Shown here: piece by piece, positions 21,573 to 32,639 of the stretch
Layout: the number at the start of each line of letters is the position of its first letter
Position numbering within the stretch: position 1 is the stretch's first letter
Source: Oegoconia quadripuncta
Taxonomy: Eukaryota; Arthropoda; Insecta; Lepidoptera; Autostichidae
DNA length: 64,000 nt
Assembly: GCA_949316235.1 (NCBI GenBank)
Contig: OX438755.1
Span: forward strand, 16,013,151-16,077,150
Direction: 5' to 3'
Made by a program: the position numbers and the translations under genes
The notes under the pieces: model-generated
Told to the model about the DNA's origin: nothing
Database searches by the model: none
What the model saw: the letters and a program-made list of their open reading frames with translations, nothing else

Positions 21573-22110
21573 TATTCAAGATTATTACCTGACACAGCAA
21601 GATTAATTTGAAGCAGTGGCACAACAGTCTTAGCAGATAGTGATAACTTTAATTGTATCGTATAAACAAGGACTTTTTATGGATTACATAGAAAGATTTT
21701 AGCAAGTGTTGTTAAGTTTTTAGCGAGATCAACTAAGGAAAATTTATAATATACATCCAAGATTATTACCTGATAGAGCAAGATTAATTTGAAATAGTTG
21801 CACAACAGTCTTAGCAGATACTAATAAGTTTAATTGCATTGCATAATCAAGGACTTTTATGTAGTACATATAAACTTATTAGCGACTGTTATTAAGTTTT
21901 TAGCGAGATCAACTAAGGAAAAATTTAAATAGATAGCAAAGATTATTACTTGACCAAGCAAAATAATTTAAAGCAGTTGCACAGTAGTCTTAGCAAATAC
22001 GAATAACTTTAATTGTGTAGTAACAGACAAGTCATTTTTATCAATTAAGTACAAACTTGTAAGCTTATATAGCTAAGTTTTTAGATAGATTCATTTCGGG
22101 ACGTTAAGAA
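21573..22110 (+). repeat. 181-bp satellite array, part 2
   Basis: The interrupted unit resumes at TATTCAAGATTATTACC, followed by units at about 21717 and 21897 and a strongly decayed one from 22078. Divergence rises towards the right edge. Confidence 0.92.
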
Positions 22111-22955
22111 CATATACTGAGGATAATATCTTAGTTCAGTTTGCGAAGTTTTGTGGTAATGTTGACTAATATGTATCTTTGCCGCTAGTAACAACAAAAA
22201 TTAGTAAGAACCGTGACTTTCTTAGCACTAGTAAATAACAGTCCATTGCTATCACAGCCAAACAACAACTTTGTTACTACGAATAAGGACAAATTGCTGG
22301 ATAAAGAAAGAATTTAGCAGTACTGACTAATTTTTTCAGCTAAATATTGTTTGACCCTGCAGCTAACTGCTCTTTATTGAGGTAGAAAAGCCATCGCTAC
22401 GGTTGCAAAAATTTTTGATTGGACAACTAAATCGCGGCAACCAAGTTTGTTTAGCTGCGATATATAAACCATTTCTTTCCGTGTATTCCTAAGTAATTTA
22501 AAAACCTCAAGAGGTATGAACTATTCTTAACTTTAAGTAATTTGATAACCCAATTTGGAATAAAGGTCGTGATTTTATCTATGTATTACAGTTTACTTTA
22601 TCGATAACAATATCGACTGTTACCTCCATATTATGCGCAGGAGCATCGCCGCACGCATTTTCTTTTATCGACGCATTGATTAATGCTGCTTGATTTGAAT
22701 AATAATTTTCAGATACAAACGTTATTGTATGATAAATTTAGTGCAAATTGTAACGTAAGAGCAGTTTTGAATTACTGGCCCTTAAACTATTTCTGTAAAT
22801 TCTGTATAGAAAAGAATGAATGGTATCTTATGATAATACTTACAACGCTCTGGCGCCCAATGAAGGTGGTTGTTGCTTTGGTTATTGTAGGTATTTGACA
22901 ACAGATGTTAAGATTGAATTGGGAAGTATTTGAGAATTTGTATCATAGTTCTGTT
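22111..22955. other. Transition from satellite to AT-rich sequence
   Basis: Scattered TTAGC/GCTAA words persist to about 22460; after that no feature is recognised. Confidence 0.45.
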
Positions 22956-23232
22956 CATCATCAGCCCGTAAACATCCCACGGCAAGGATATAGGCCTTCC
23001 TTCGTATACGAGGGAGTATGGGCCATAGTCCACCACGCTGGCCTAATGAACGTTGGGGACTTCACATGCCTTAAAGTTATTTCTCAAGCATGCAGATTTC
23101 CTCACGATGTTTTCCTTCACCGTTTAAGAGAAGTTGGATAAATGCACATAAGTAATTAAATTAAATTTGAAAACTCATTGGTATATTGGCTGCCTGGGAA
23201 TCGAACCGGGACCTCCTAAATTGGGAGACCTT
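22956..23232 (-). mobile_element. tRNA-derived SINE, family 3
   Basis: Minus-strand reading starts with a tRNA-like head holding B box GGTTCGATTCC, passes CGGTGAAGGAAAACATCGTG and GCATGTGAAGTCCCCAACG, and ends CTGATGATGA. This composition is very common in Lepidoptera. The head is truncated. Confidence 0.72.
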
Positions 23233-23234
23233 TT

Positions 23235-23290
23235 GGTGATACGTTATAATATGCTTTCTTAATAAGTATCTGTTTTATAGTATCTTTAAA
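23235..23290. mobile_element. Small piece of LINE family X
   Basis: ATAATATGCTTTCTTAATAA and CTGTTTTATAGTATC match 61692-61735, inside an antisense LINE-X 3' region. The piece separates two partial SINE-3 copies. Confidence 0.55.
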
Positions 23291-23415
23291 TTTAAACTCC
23301 CACGCTGGCCCAATGCATGTTGGGGATTTCACATGCCTTAGAAATATTTCTCAAGCATGCAGGTTTCCTCACGATGTTTTCCTTCACCGTTTAAGAGCAA
23401 TATTTCTGTTAATAC
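23291..23415 (-). mobile_element. SINE family 3, partial second copy
   Basis: Repeats CCACGCTGGCCCAATGCA, TTCACATGCCTTAGAAA and CCTCACGATGTTTTCCTTC of the neighbour; lacks head and tail. Confidence 0.7.
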
Positions 23416-24194
23416 GTGATATTTCGTGCAGCTTTAGATATCGTAATTAGAATGAATTAAAGAAATTAAGAAAAGAAATTAAAGAACAAGATTAAAACCT
23501 TTTAAAATGTTAGGTGAATATCAAATTAAAATAGACCATTATCTGAGATATCTAATTTACTATAGGTATATGAATGTCTTTACACAAAATTCAACAAGCT
23601 GTGGTTTCACTGCGATACTTGCTCACGTTGTACCCCTTTTCACTCTGCCTACGATTACGTTGGTTGGTGGTTTGGTTGATGGTAGGACTTTTAAAATGAC
23701 TATGTGTTATGCTGTATTTCAAAAGAAATCTTAATTTATCCAGTAATGGCGCCACTGGACGGAATAAACCCTCTTAACACTTCGTAATAAAACATTCTGA
23801 AAGCGTCTGTATGTACGCCACCTACAGCCTAAATGGCTCAGCCGATTTCGAAAAATTAGGAGTCGTTAAATTTGTAGAAGACCCGAGTGTGCCATAGAAT
23901 ATAATAATATGACATCATGATAAATCCAATATGCCGGAAAAACCTCACTGTGGTTGTCACAAATAAAAACGAGATGAAACAAGTCAACTGATTTAGGCTG
24001 GAGTCAGTGGCGGTTCTGGTCCTCAAGAATTTGATGTTTTTGCCATCGACTCACTATGAAGAAGTAGTTAGTATGCTTTTATTACTAGATAATTGGTGTA
24101 TGTGTTACTGTTGTACGACTGCTGTGTTACGACTGCTTTCACTTGACAACAATCGACTATTCAATGTGCTCTCCAAAGCATGGCAACACTCGTA
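23416..24194. other. Sequence with weak repeat traces
   Basis: CGCCACCTACAGCCTAAATG (23818-23837) is a short trace of a dispersed insect repeat also seen near 27000 and 55420. No coding frame supported. Confidence 0.35.
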
Positions 24195-24280
24195 TTGACG
24201 TTTGACGTTTGAAATTGACGTTGAAAATGTGACGTTTTCAAGTGATAATTTTTATCCTACGAAATAAATATTTTTTTTAT
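24195..24280 (+). mobile_element. LINE family X extreme 3' end
   Basis: ATGTGACGTTTTCAAGTGAT and CCTACGAAATAAATATTTTT match the end of the non-LTR element at 59395-59450. About 60 bases only, so a severe 5' truncation. Confidence 0.7.
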
Positions 24281-24302
24281 TTTGTTTTGATTTTTTATTA
24301 CA

Positions 24303-24375
24303 GTGCCCCTAGAGGTCACCCATCCAAGGACATTGCTAACTTCGCTAATCGAAAGTGAATACCGAATGCGACTGC
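24303..24375 (-). repeat. 5S rRNA-derived fragment
   Basis: The minus strand reads GATTAGCGAAGTTAGCAA and then TTGGATGGGTGACC. AAGTTAAGCAAC and GGATGGGTGACC are the A-box and C-box regions of 5S rRNA, the internal RNA polymerase III promoter. Spacing is shortened, so it is a pseudogene or a 5S-derived (SINE3-type) SINE, not a working gene. A sister copy lies at 31845-31912. Confidence 0.55.
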
Positions 24376-24956
24376 ACCATAAGTGCTTCTTATTTATTAT
24401 TAATATTATCTGTATCGATTTGTCATCCTAAACTACTTTTTCTATTCGCAGTATAAACAAAAAGTTCAATGCACTCAAAATAAAAGACGGGGTGCAAATT
24501 TGAACCTGAAAGGTGAAGGTCGAGTAAACAAAAGACGTCCGATATAGTTACGACCCAACCGGGCAGTGAACAGACATACAGAACATCGCTACCCGGTTAC
24601 GTTGTTCGAACAAAAAATAAAATTGTGGGAGGACATTAGAAATATATAGAGTTGGTACAAAGAGGAATATTTAAGAATTATTTTGTGGCTCGTAGTAGGT
24701 ATTCTCAGGAAGTCAATGAAAAGGCGGAATGTAGAGAAGTGTGGAAAGGACTCCACCGACAAGAGTATAGCTCTTCAATAGAAGAGCTAAACATAAAGTT
24801 TAATAGACCTTGGATGGAATATACCTACCGGTTAGGTTATCCATATAACTAACCAATGCACAAAGGTTCAAAGCTCTAAAAAAAAAACTTTTTAGTTTCT
24901 CTCGTATAGCAAACCTCCGTATCTCGGATAATACTTAGTATTAGCGGGAGGGATTT

Positions 24957-25066
24957 GGGACTACCGTCTCGGACAAGGAGCTTCATATAGTTAAGATAGA
25001 ACTTCACTGGTAAGTTCGTTTTATTTTATAACTATATTCTCTCCTTGTCCGAGACGGAATAACGAG
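24957..25066. repeat. Short MITE with about 35-bp inverted ends
   Basis: CCGTCTCGGACAAGGAG (24965-24981) is exactly mirrored by CTCCTTGTCCGAGACGG at 25041-25057, and the pairing continues imperfectly into TATAGTTA/AACTATA. About 60 bases lie between. Confidence 0.75.
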
Positions 25067-25344
25067 TAGATGTTTAAAGCTGGGGTTGTGAATAATTATC
25101 AAATTACAGCAACACAAAATGTTTAATAATTATATTATGATAAGCTTAATCTTCATAACTTTGTAATAAGAAAAACTAAAATTAACTTATTAAGTTTAAA
25201 ATACTAAACAGTTAATTATGTAATACTGGTTGTATTACATATGGCACTGCAAAATTGGGTTGGGTCTTGATTGATGGGTCGGTTATAATGTCTGGCAAAC
25301 ATAGCTGAATTTTGAGACCAGCCTGCAGCATTCCTAATTAAATC
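25067..25344. other. AT-rich stretch without recognised feature
   Basis: Nothing recognised. Confidence 0.4.
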
Positions 25345-25450
25345 TGTACTGATACCTCATCATTATCATATCAGCTATTAGCTGCTGAACATGGGCTTCC
25401 CCCGTAGATTTCGAGAGCGACCGGTTGGAAGGGACTTTCTTCCCCATACC
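25345..25450 (-). mobile_element. RTE-type element 3' fragment
   Basis: CATCATTATCATATCAGC, GCTGCTGAACATGGGCTTC and GACCGGTTGGAAG resemble the better preserved copy at 40310-40530. Confidence 0.55.
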
Positions 25451-26699
25451 TAATTAATACCAATTATTTTTTGGGAATAAGTTTGTCACCATTTAATTTC
25501 AATTGTTTACGTCAAATTCCTGAAAGAAATGGTAGTGACAGTCGGACGTAAAAACAGACGGATGGACGGTCGGTAGACAACGAGGCGATTCCATAAACTG
25601 TCCTGTTTTACAAAAAATTTGGTACCATAAAAATAGTAAGAGATTTATAATCACAGACTGCAATCTTTTTAAGACACAACAAACCATGAATTGACTTTAA
25701 ACCCCTCTAATATATAACTACACTATTAACTGTGACCTACCGCTATACCTACTGCCGGGTATATACAGAAAAATGTTTACAACATAGAAGTGATAATCAC
25801 TCGAAGATATACTTTGTTTTTGTAAAAGACTTAATTTTATTAGAGATCAATTATTATGTCACACTAAGTTGATCACAAGTCACACCTCTCCAACTCCGTA
25901 TATCGTCACTTTGTACGGGCGCCTGCCAAGGCCCGGTGGTCCCATATTTCACGGCGCTACTTGTCGGTACCACCTTCGCCGATCTTTTAGTTTTACACAG
26001 CTCAAAGCTTGTTACGTACAGGATTAAACTGTTGCTTTCGCTACTGTGTGAAGTTTTAAATGATTTTTTAAACTGTGAGGTTTAGTTTGTTTCCACTGGC
26101 TGACTACGAATGGACATTGTATCTTGGATGTTTTTGACCTGAAACAGCAGAACTACCTTCATATGTACTTGCCGTACATACATAGATATATAAAGAGTAT
26201 ATATCATTAATCGAAATGAGATAAAAAATATAGATTATGTCAATACAACATTAGCAAAAAAAGGTTATTACAAAATTACTGAACAACACGCTGGTGTACT
26301 TCGACCTTCTCTCAAAAATTATAAAATTGTATTATAAGACTAAGGTTTGCTGGTAGAAAACTCTATCGGAGTCAAGCTCACCTTTGTACATTTTATATAC
26401 AATGCATATTTCTGTAATAATTTTGTGTACAATAAAGATATTAAGATAAGATAAGATAGTTGTATACTTTTAAAAAAAGAACAACCATGATCCTGTGGGT
26501 TTCTTGCGTCGCTTCTTTTTACCACAGATGTTTTCCCTTTCCGAAGCAATAGTAGCTTGGACATAATGACTGACAGATAAATACTGTAAGCCGCATTATT
26601 ATTTTCAGTAGATTTAAATTGACATTCAAGGAAATGATGACACGTATCTTACTCAAAGTAATATGATAATGATAAATGCTTGAAGTTTGAAGTTGAAGT
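25451..26699. other. Stretch without recognised feature
   Basis: No exon-like frame or known repeat. Reverse frames at 25499 and 26340 show no family features. Confidence 0.4.
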
Positions 26700-26885
26700 T
26701 TGAGTAGTTGGCCGTATGGATCTTGGCAAAACAGCGTTATTGGTGCAGTACTCCCAAATAATCTGCGATCATCAATCCGCCTACTCAGCGCGTGACGATT
26801 AGGGCAAAATCTCCCATGGATAGTAATGCAAATTGCACCCTGGGTGAGGCTTATGTACCGTAAAGGAGTTTCATAGACTTTTGAT
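26700..26885. repeat. Dispersed repeat with GGGCAAAATCTCCCATGGA
   Basis: CGATTAGGGCAAAATCTCCC recurs at 34490-34510, showing an interspersed element. The 142-codon reverse frame over 26519-26947 crosses it and is not treated as a gene. Confidence 0.5.
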
Positions 26886-27132
26886 GTGTGATAAAGGTAG
26901 ATTGAACACGGCATTCGCAGATCTAGGATTTCTCTATAGAGGAGCATTTTCGGACTATCTCCGTAAAATTTTTTTCTTTACATTAAATACAATCTCCTGT
27001 AGCCGACACGGCTTGACCGATTTTGAAGTGCAATATTCAACTTGGTTTCCAGGGTATCATAGAATAAATTTTATGGCAAATAATATTTTCGGGAAGTCGA
27101 TCGAAATGTGTAAATAATCGGCTAAAAGGCTC

Positions 27133-27175
27133 AGTAGTCCGATCATCGGACTACTGAATCGGACTACTGATACTT
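27133..27175. repeat. Perfect short palindrome plus third copy
   Basis: AGTAGTCCGAT-C-ATCGGACTACT pairs fully; a third ATCGGACTACTGA follows directly. Confidence 0.8.
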
Positions 27176-27215
27176 CTTCTTTTTTATATGAGAGGGCGGC
27201 AAACGAGCATGCGTG
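27176..27215 (-). mobile_element. LINE family Z 3' stub
   Basis: TTTTTATATGAGAGGGCGGC and AAACGAGCATGCG are the reverse complement of the tail at 38530-38568 (GCATGCTCGTTTGCCGCTAT). About 35 bases only. Confidence 0.5.
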
Positions 27216-27410
27216 CTAGAGGAATAATCCGACATGGCGACCGTAAAACACAAAATATACAGACTATTTTTTATATATTTGTATTTTTAAATAGTTATTT
27301 TTTTATTTTACATTGTCTGATGCAGACATGAACACTCCAAGTGAAATCTCCAAGAGTTTATCTGTGCATGAGGATTTCCTAGTCGACCGTATTCACTCAG
27401 GCATCTAATC

Positions 27411-27626
27411 TAACTATTACTATAAATGCGAAAGTTTGGATGTTTGTTTGTTTGATGTTGCGCAATCACGGATGAACGGATTTGGATGAAATTTGGTATA
27501 TATAGGCAGAAAATAACCTGCATTAAGACATAGGATCCCGCTAAAGGGAGTCATTCCCGCATGATAAACAAATTTCCGCGATAAAATTATTCCACGTATA
27601 GGCGAAGCCGCGGACGGAGAGCTAGT
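27411..27626 (+). mobile_element. Helitron-like non-autonomous repeat
   Basis: Starts TCTAACTATTACTATAAATG, contains GAAAGTTTGGATGTTTG and ends GAAGCCGCGGACGGAGAGCT then AGT. TC start, CTAG-T end, and the body are those of a very common lepidopteran Helitron-type repeat (Lep1-like, as I recall). Relatives on the other strand at 52506-52735 and 35475-35675. Confidence 0.5.
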
Positions 27627-27763
27627 AAATAAAAAAACAGAAACAAGTTGATTTAGTGAAGCTATAAAAAATGTGAGATATTATTTTGGTCTAGAAAATT
27701 TTGTTTAGGTAAGTGATAGGTGAAAGAAAATGTGAATGTCGTGTCGTACCAAGAGGTTAAAAC

Positions 27764-27811
27764 GAGGGCGGTAAGTAGAGAGACGTGGTCATTACTCCAC
27801 CGACAAGAGCG
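27764..27811 (+). repeat. Dispersed repeat with ACTCCACCGACAAGAGC, copy 2
   Basis: Nearly identical to 10443-10500. Confidence 0.7.
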
Positions 27812-29955
27812 TCTGTGTACTCATACATGTCAGTGATAGAATAAAAAAGTTTTCAACAAAATATAAAGTGTTTCAACAAAATCAAAGCCTAATTGTGTTC
27901 CATTGTTATCATCAAAAATTATTGTAAATTATTTTGCGCAATAAAAAGTATTTGTATTGTATTGTATAAAGTATCTATATTGTTTATTTTTTTTTAAATT
28001 GGAGTATCTCCTACAACGCAATGAAGTTCACAGTGATAACCTTAATTTAATATTGTAGGTTTTATAACTAAATACCTATACTATACCTAAAGCAACCTAT
28101 GGAATATTTAGAAAGCATTTTTATTCTAATACTGATGGGTACTCTATCCTTCTGCAAAATATCAGGAACTTAAAGATTATAGGAAGTTGTACCACAAAAG
28201 TTACTTATTTTTACTGAACTTTATATGAGAAAAGTAGAGATATTGCTCCATTATGCCTTTCCTATCAGAAAGGCATAATACGGCTATTGTGAATGTAGAA
28301 CTAATAGATGGCGCTGTCTTATACTTACGCATAAAATCCCTATACTTTGACCCTTCACTTCTTATATCTGACCTAAAGTTCAGGAGCTTTGGCTCTAGAA
28401 GATTCAAGTTGCTTTTTTAGTTATAAAAATCCATATCAAAAAGCATATAAAACCAATTTAAAAAGATGTTATTTAATTGTACCTGGATGAAATTCGTTTT
28501 AGTACCAAAAGTCAATAATCGAATATTTCTTGGGGTCGAGGTTGAATGAAAGCTAAGGATTCTGAACGTACCTACGTGATGCTAGATTACACGCAGTAGG
28601 AAACATCTATATTAAAAATTTCGAAAAACTGTACTGAAATAGTGTCAGCATGAGGATAAATTCTTAAAAAAAATGAATTATTCAGTAACTTTAACCTTTG
28701 CTACAATAAACATCTATAAAACCCAAGCAGGTTCTGTGAACTAAAAATTAGGTGCAAAAGTTTGCTCTTTAGTCAACTCTATTTGCCTATTAAAGTGTTA
28801 AGTCTTACAGTTCCTGCTTCAACCAACTGCGTCCTCATTAAAAGCGAAATGCGTAATAAACCGGCACATTACTCTCTCGCAAATACAATGTAGCTGTAAA
28901 TTACTTACTGTCGCCAAATAGCGCATCAACGAATAGTTTGTTGCTTTCCACTGGTGTCGACTTCTGAGCCAAGGGTGGTGTGAAACATTTTTCTAGTTTA
29001 ATACATTCAATTCATTCTTTGTAATTCGGAATATCAGACTACAATATACTTATGGTGCTGGCCTTCTCCATTACACAATCTGCCCGCAGCTTCTAATGTG
29101 CAAATGAGTTTAAGAACTTCTGTTTATGAGCTTCTGAGCTAATTAATTTTTAGCCGACTTCATTAAGCTGTAAAGAACAATTTTTATAAAACTTAATTTG
29201 ACATTTTTTTTACAGAATAAAATAATTATTTAGATACCTCATAACTTGTGAAGGGCCCTGATTCGTAAATTATGTCGCTAGTGGTTATTGAACTAAATAA
29301 ACTTTCTGTTCCATTCCATTCAGATCCCTTCCACTTAACCCTATTTTTATAAAATCAGTAGCGCACACTTAGGCACTTACTTTTACAGATTGTAAATATT
29401 ACTTAGTTGAAGTTGTTATTTTAGCTTATGTTATTGAAATTCAATTATTACAATATACCTATTTACGCCTACCATATCCAAAAAAAAATTTTGCTCGTAT
29501 TAATCTCGATAATTCATGTTGCCCTACGTATTTACTAAATTAACAATACTAACCTAGTATACTAAGTACAAATTGTTACTAACTCACTAATAAATTATGG
29601 ATTGTATGATCTGAAATAAAAAAATATTTAATATTTATTTATTTATTCATGAAATGGGATGTTACATTTTTAATGTTACCGTCTTGATAGTTCCTATGTC
29701 GACACAAATGGAAAACAAGAAGACAGGGCGCGAACTTGTGCCCCATTGTGTGGACTTGGAACAATGATCTGGAACTGTAATAATGAGTACACCAGCCATG
29801 CAGAGGGTTCCGCCACAATGGCTCTTTAGTGAACATTGTTATTATCTTATTTGTTGTTATTTATAAAATTTTTGATTAAGTATAAAGAGAAAATCATCTG
29901 ATGAAAGTCGTTCACCTAAGGGGACGGCTTGAAAACGTTGGCTGTCTGTCTTCAT
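27812..29955. other. Long stretch without recognised gene
   Basis: AT-rich; holds a 12-bp-stem hairpin at 28247-28279 (ATTATGCCTTTC pairing with GAAAGGCATAAT). No exon with splice signals recognised. Confidence 0.45.
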
Positions 29956-29959
29956 TGAG

Positions 29960-30030
29960 TGTCTCATAAGCAGCCCGTAAACATCCCAATGCAGGGATAT
30001 AGACCTTCCCTAGTATAATGAAGGAGTATA
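29960..30030 (-). mobile_element. SINE-3 or RTE tail fragment
   Basis: CAGCCCGTAAACATCCCAATG and GGGATATAGACCTTCCC parallel 22963-23000. Confidence 0.5.
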
Positions 30031-30175
30031 TTGAGTGTCTAGTGTGACGTAAATCCACCAATCCTGGGTAGACACAGTAAATTAGGATCCAAAGGATATT
30101 TGTGAAGAGGACACTGCAGTGGTACCCGTTCAAATATATTTATATATATATTTCGTTGAATAATTACTCCTCATT

Positions 30176-30216
30176 CACTTCCTAGAGAAGAATGAGCAAG
30201 AAACTCAAGGGTTGCT
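30176..30216 (-). mobile_element. LINE family X stub
   Basis: GAAGAATGAGCAAGAAACTC and AAGGGTTGCTCTTAG are the reverse complement of 59300-59338. Confidence 0.6.
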
Positions 30217-30330
30217 CTTAGTAAATAAATGCTTTTACAATTTGTGATTCTACAATTAATATAATTAGACCATTTAGTCCATGCTTGTATGTTTTAAAGA
30301 CACATTTTAATTGTCTACCGAAATGATGAT

Positions 30331-30518
30331 GACTAAATCTGCCGCCAAGCAGCAATGTTGATAGCATTGTTGTGTTCCGGTTGTCAGAGATAAGATAGCC
30401 AGTCCCCCAAATGTGTTGGGGTTTCCGGGTCAGTACGCTTCCACCTTCGACCTCATCCTCACTTGACATCAGGTGTGATTGAGGTCAAGTACGAACCCGT
30501 TATGCATAATAAAAAAAT
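30331..30518 (+). mobile_element. SINE family 1, 5'-truncated
   Basis: Runs from TAAATCTGCCGCCAAGCAGC through CAGAGATAAGATAGCCAGTC, CCGGGTCAGTACGCTTCC and CATCAGGTGTGATTGAGGTC to GCATAATAAAA. Lacks the tRNA-like head. Full copies are about 320 bases. Confidence 0.85.
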
Positions 30519-31074
30519 AAAAATAAATTTTGATATAGAATGAAGATGATGCTGATGATGATGAAAAGTTCAGTGGGGTTGCTACTAAACGCCAGTTACT
30601 GATTCAGAATAATATGTTTTTACACACAAGTTGACACAACGAGTTAGTACTTGTCACAAATCAAACTTGATGCAAAGTGAAGCGAAGATAAGACCGAAGT
30701 TGGAAAGTCGCTAATGCAAAAACCTCAATCTTACTTCGTATTCTTCGTCCACTGTAGCGCAGACCACAAGTCTGACTTGAAGACTTCTTATGCAGATTTT
30801 AGAGGGAGCCATCGCTGTAAGCAGCCCTAAATCGCTTAATTGTTTGGACCAGACGTTGGTGCTAACAAAAACTTGAACATAAGAAACTTGGCAACGATAT
30901 GCAGCTGTGCATTGCTGTATTTGTTAAGATTGTGTAATTATTAATTTGGAATTTCAATTTAATAATTTAATTATTAATGTAAACTGTATGTGACAGGTGT
31001 TGAAGTGATGGAATAACCCACCTCCGTTGATCAATGTGAACATCGTATGGTTTAAAAAGTGGTCGTCGCCGGAG
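30519..31074. other. Stretch without recognised feature
   Basis: Short (GAT)n run at 30541-30563; otherwise nothing recognised. Confidence 0.4.
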
Positions 31075-31285
31075 GGGGACTTATTTGGGGGACTGGTTAT
31101 TTTATCTGATAACCGGAATACAACATTGCTATTAAAATTGCTGTTTGGCGGTAGACTGTGTTAAGGTGGCAGAGCTAGCCTGGCGGACATTTAACCAACC
31201 AAACGAAATACTAAATTGTACCCCGCTGTTGATCGAAGCCGCGACCTCCGATTCGTAAACCCTATGTTGTTTACATTGAGCCAAG
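31075..31285 (-). mobile_element. SINE family 1, tail missing
   Basis: TTTGGGGGACTGGTTATT, GGAATACAACATTGC, GCTAGCCTGGCGGACATTT, GTACCCCGCTG.. and GTTGTTTACATTGAGCCA: body and tRNA-like head of the family in reverse. Confidence 0.8.
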
Positions 31286-31844
31286 GAGACGGGTTGATTA
31301 TGGTGTTTTTAAACATCCACTTGCAGGTAGGTAAGCTACTACCATCTAATTTAAGTCTGCGCCAAACAGAACCAAGTAAAGTATTGTTGTATCCCGGAAG
31401 GGGATCCATCATTTTAAAATCATTTTGTAGATTTTAATTTTTCATAATAATTCAGGAACCCTCAGGGCACGAGTCCTACTTGCACTGGCACTTGTCTTTT
31501 TTTCATATACACAGATCCGCATTTGAGTCCAATATTAAATAACCAAGTGAGCATATAAATTTATACAATAAACGCCTGAGAAATAAATATAATATGTCGC
31601 AGTTTCCAAACTGAAACCAAACTACATACATTATGTTTAAAAGTGAGTCATATCTCCATAATTTGGCTTAGCAGTAATCTACTTCTCATCATCCCTTAAG
31701 CAGTCGCTGTGGAGGTTGAGACGGAGTAGTGACACATTTAAGTGACACCATAAAAGTAATAATTGCACTCTATCCATCACACCATAGCTGTTTTCATTGT
31801 AGTATATGGAAAATCACTCGAGAAGCACTCGAGTCCTGCTATTC

Positions 31845-31912
31845 GCTCTTCGTTTTCGATTAGCGAAGTTAAGCAACGTCTTGCGCAGTGACTGCTAGTG
31901 ATATTTTAACCG
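31845..31912 (+). repeat. 5S rRNA-derived fragment, second copy
   Basis: TTTTCGATTAGCGAAGTTAA then GCAACGTCTTGCGCAGT follows the A-box half of 5S rRNA (..AAGTTAAGCAACGTCGGGCGC..) and shares TTCGATTAGCGAAGTTA with 24303-24375. The C-box part is absent. Confidence 0.55.
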
Positions 31913-32199
31913 AATTTAGAAAAGGACCACATTTTTGTCCAGTGTTAGCCGATTTTGATGATTTATCACTAGTGTAGTCTTATATAAATTCGGATAAGAT
32001 CTGATGATGTACTTACGGGATAGAGAGTGGAACCTTACTGATGTCGGTTATTTTGTCAATTTTTTTAATTATAATTCCAGTTTTCATGCTTCGGAGTGCA
32101 CGTTAAATAGTCGGTATCAGTGGTTTTCAAATGATGGCATACGTTACGCTAAGTTTCTGGCCTTCAGTGGCAGCTTAAAAATACTGACTGTCACATGGT

Positions 32200-32325
32200 C
32201 ACTAGTCTGTCACAAATTCACCAATCTGCACTGGGCACACGTGGTGAATCATGGCCCATACTCTCTCCCAGTGACAGTGTGTGCCCCAAAAAACGCTGTT
32301 TACGGCGGATGATGATGATTTGAAA
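32200..32325 (+). mobile_element. SINE family 3, 3' part
   Basis: CACCAATCTGCACTGGGCAC, GTGGTGAATCATGGCCC and a terminal GGATGATGATGAT, the sense-strand 3' end of the family at 22956. Confidence 0.6.
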
Positions 32326-32469
32326 AATCAATATTAGGCTAAATTAATATGTGAAGTTTCTTATTGACTCTACTTTAGACTCATTTGTTGGCTACAAAGA
32401 CTCATTTGAGGAACGCTAGAGCTTAGGGTATTCTAGTGTTATTTTATGGACAATGGATTAGCGCTTGAC

Positions 32470-32600
32470 ATCACGGTGTGATTCACCTAATGTTTTGGTG
32501 TTCCCAAGGAACCCCCAACTTATTTGGGAGACTATCCTATCTCAAGCGCAGCAGGAACACAACAATGCTAACTCTATTAATGCCCTACCAACAGCCATAT
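32470..32600 (-). mobile_element. SINE family 1, decayed
   Basis: ATTTGGGAGACTATCCTATC, GGAACACAACAATGCTAAC and ATGCCCTACCAAC follow the family order with many changes. Confidence 0.5.
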
Positions 32601-32639
32601 CGAGCACTAAACGACACAGTTAATGTCACGCCCAAATGG

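Noticed and set aside
3290..22110. Telomeric repeat
   Set aside because: Insect telomeres are TTAGG tandem pentamers; here the word is TTAGC, spaced within long units, never in pentamer tandem.
14580..22110. CRISPR array
   Set aside because: Units are 181 bp without unique spacers; whole unit repeats, eukaryotic context.
24303..24420. Exon reading VPLEVTHPRTLLTSLIE
   Set aside because: Preceded by an acceptor-like TTATTACAG, but the sequence is explained by a reversed 5S rRNA-like fragment.
26519..26947. 142-codon reverse frame
   Set aside because: Covers a dispersed repeat (shared word with 34490) and AT-rich flank; composition is not protein-like.
32004..32312. 102-codon forward frame
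   Set aside because: Its second half is a SINE-3 3' end; no domain in the first half.
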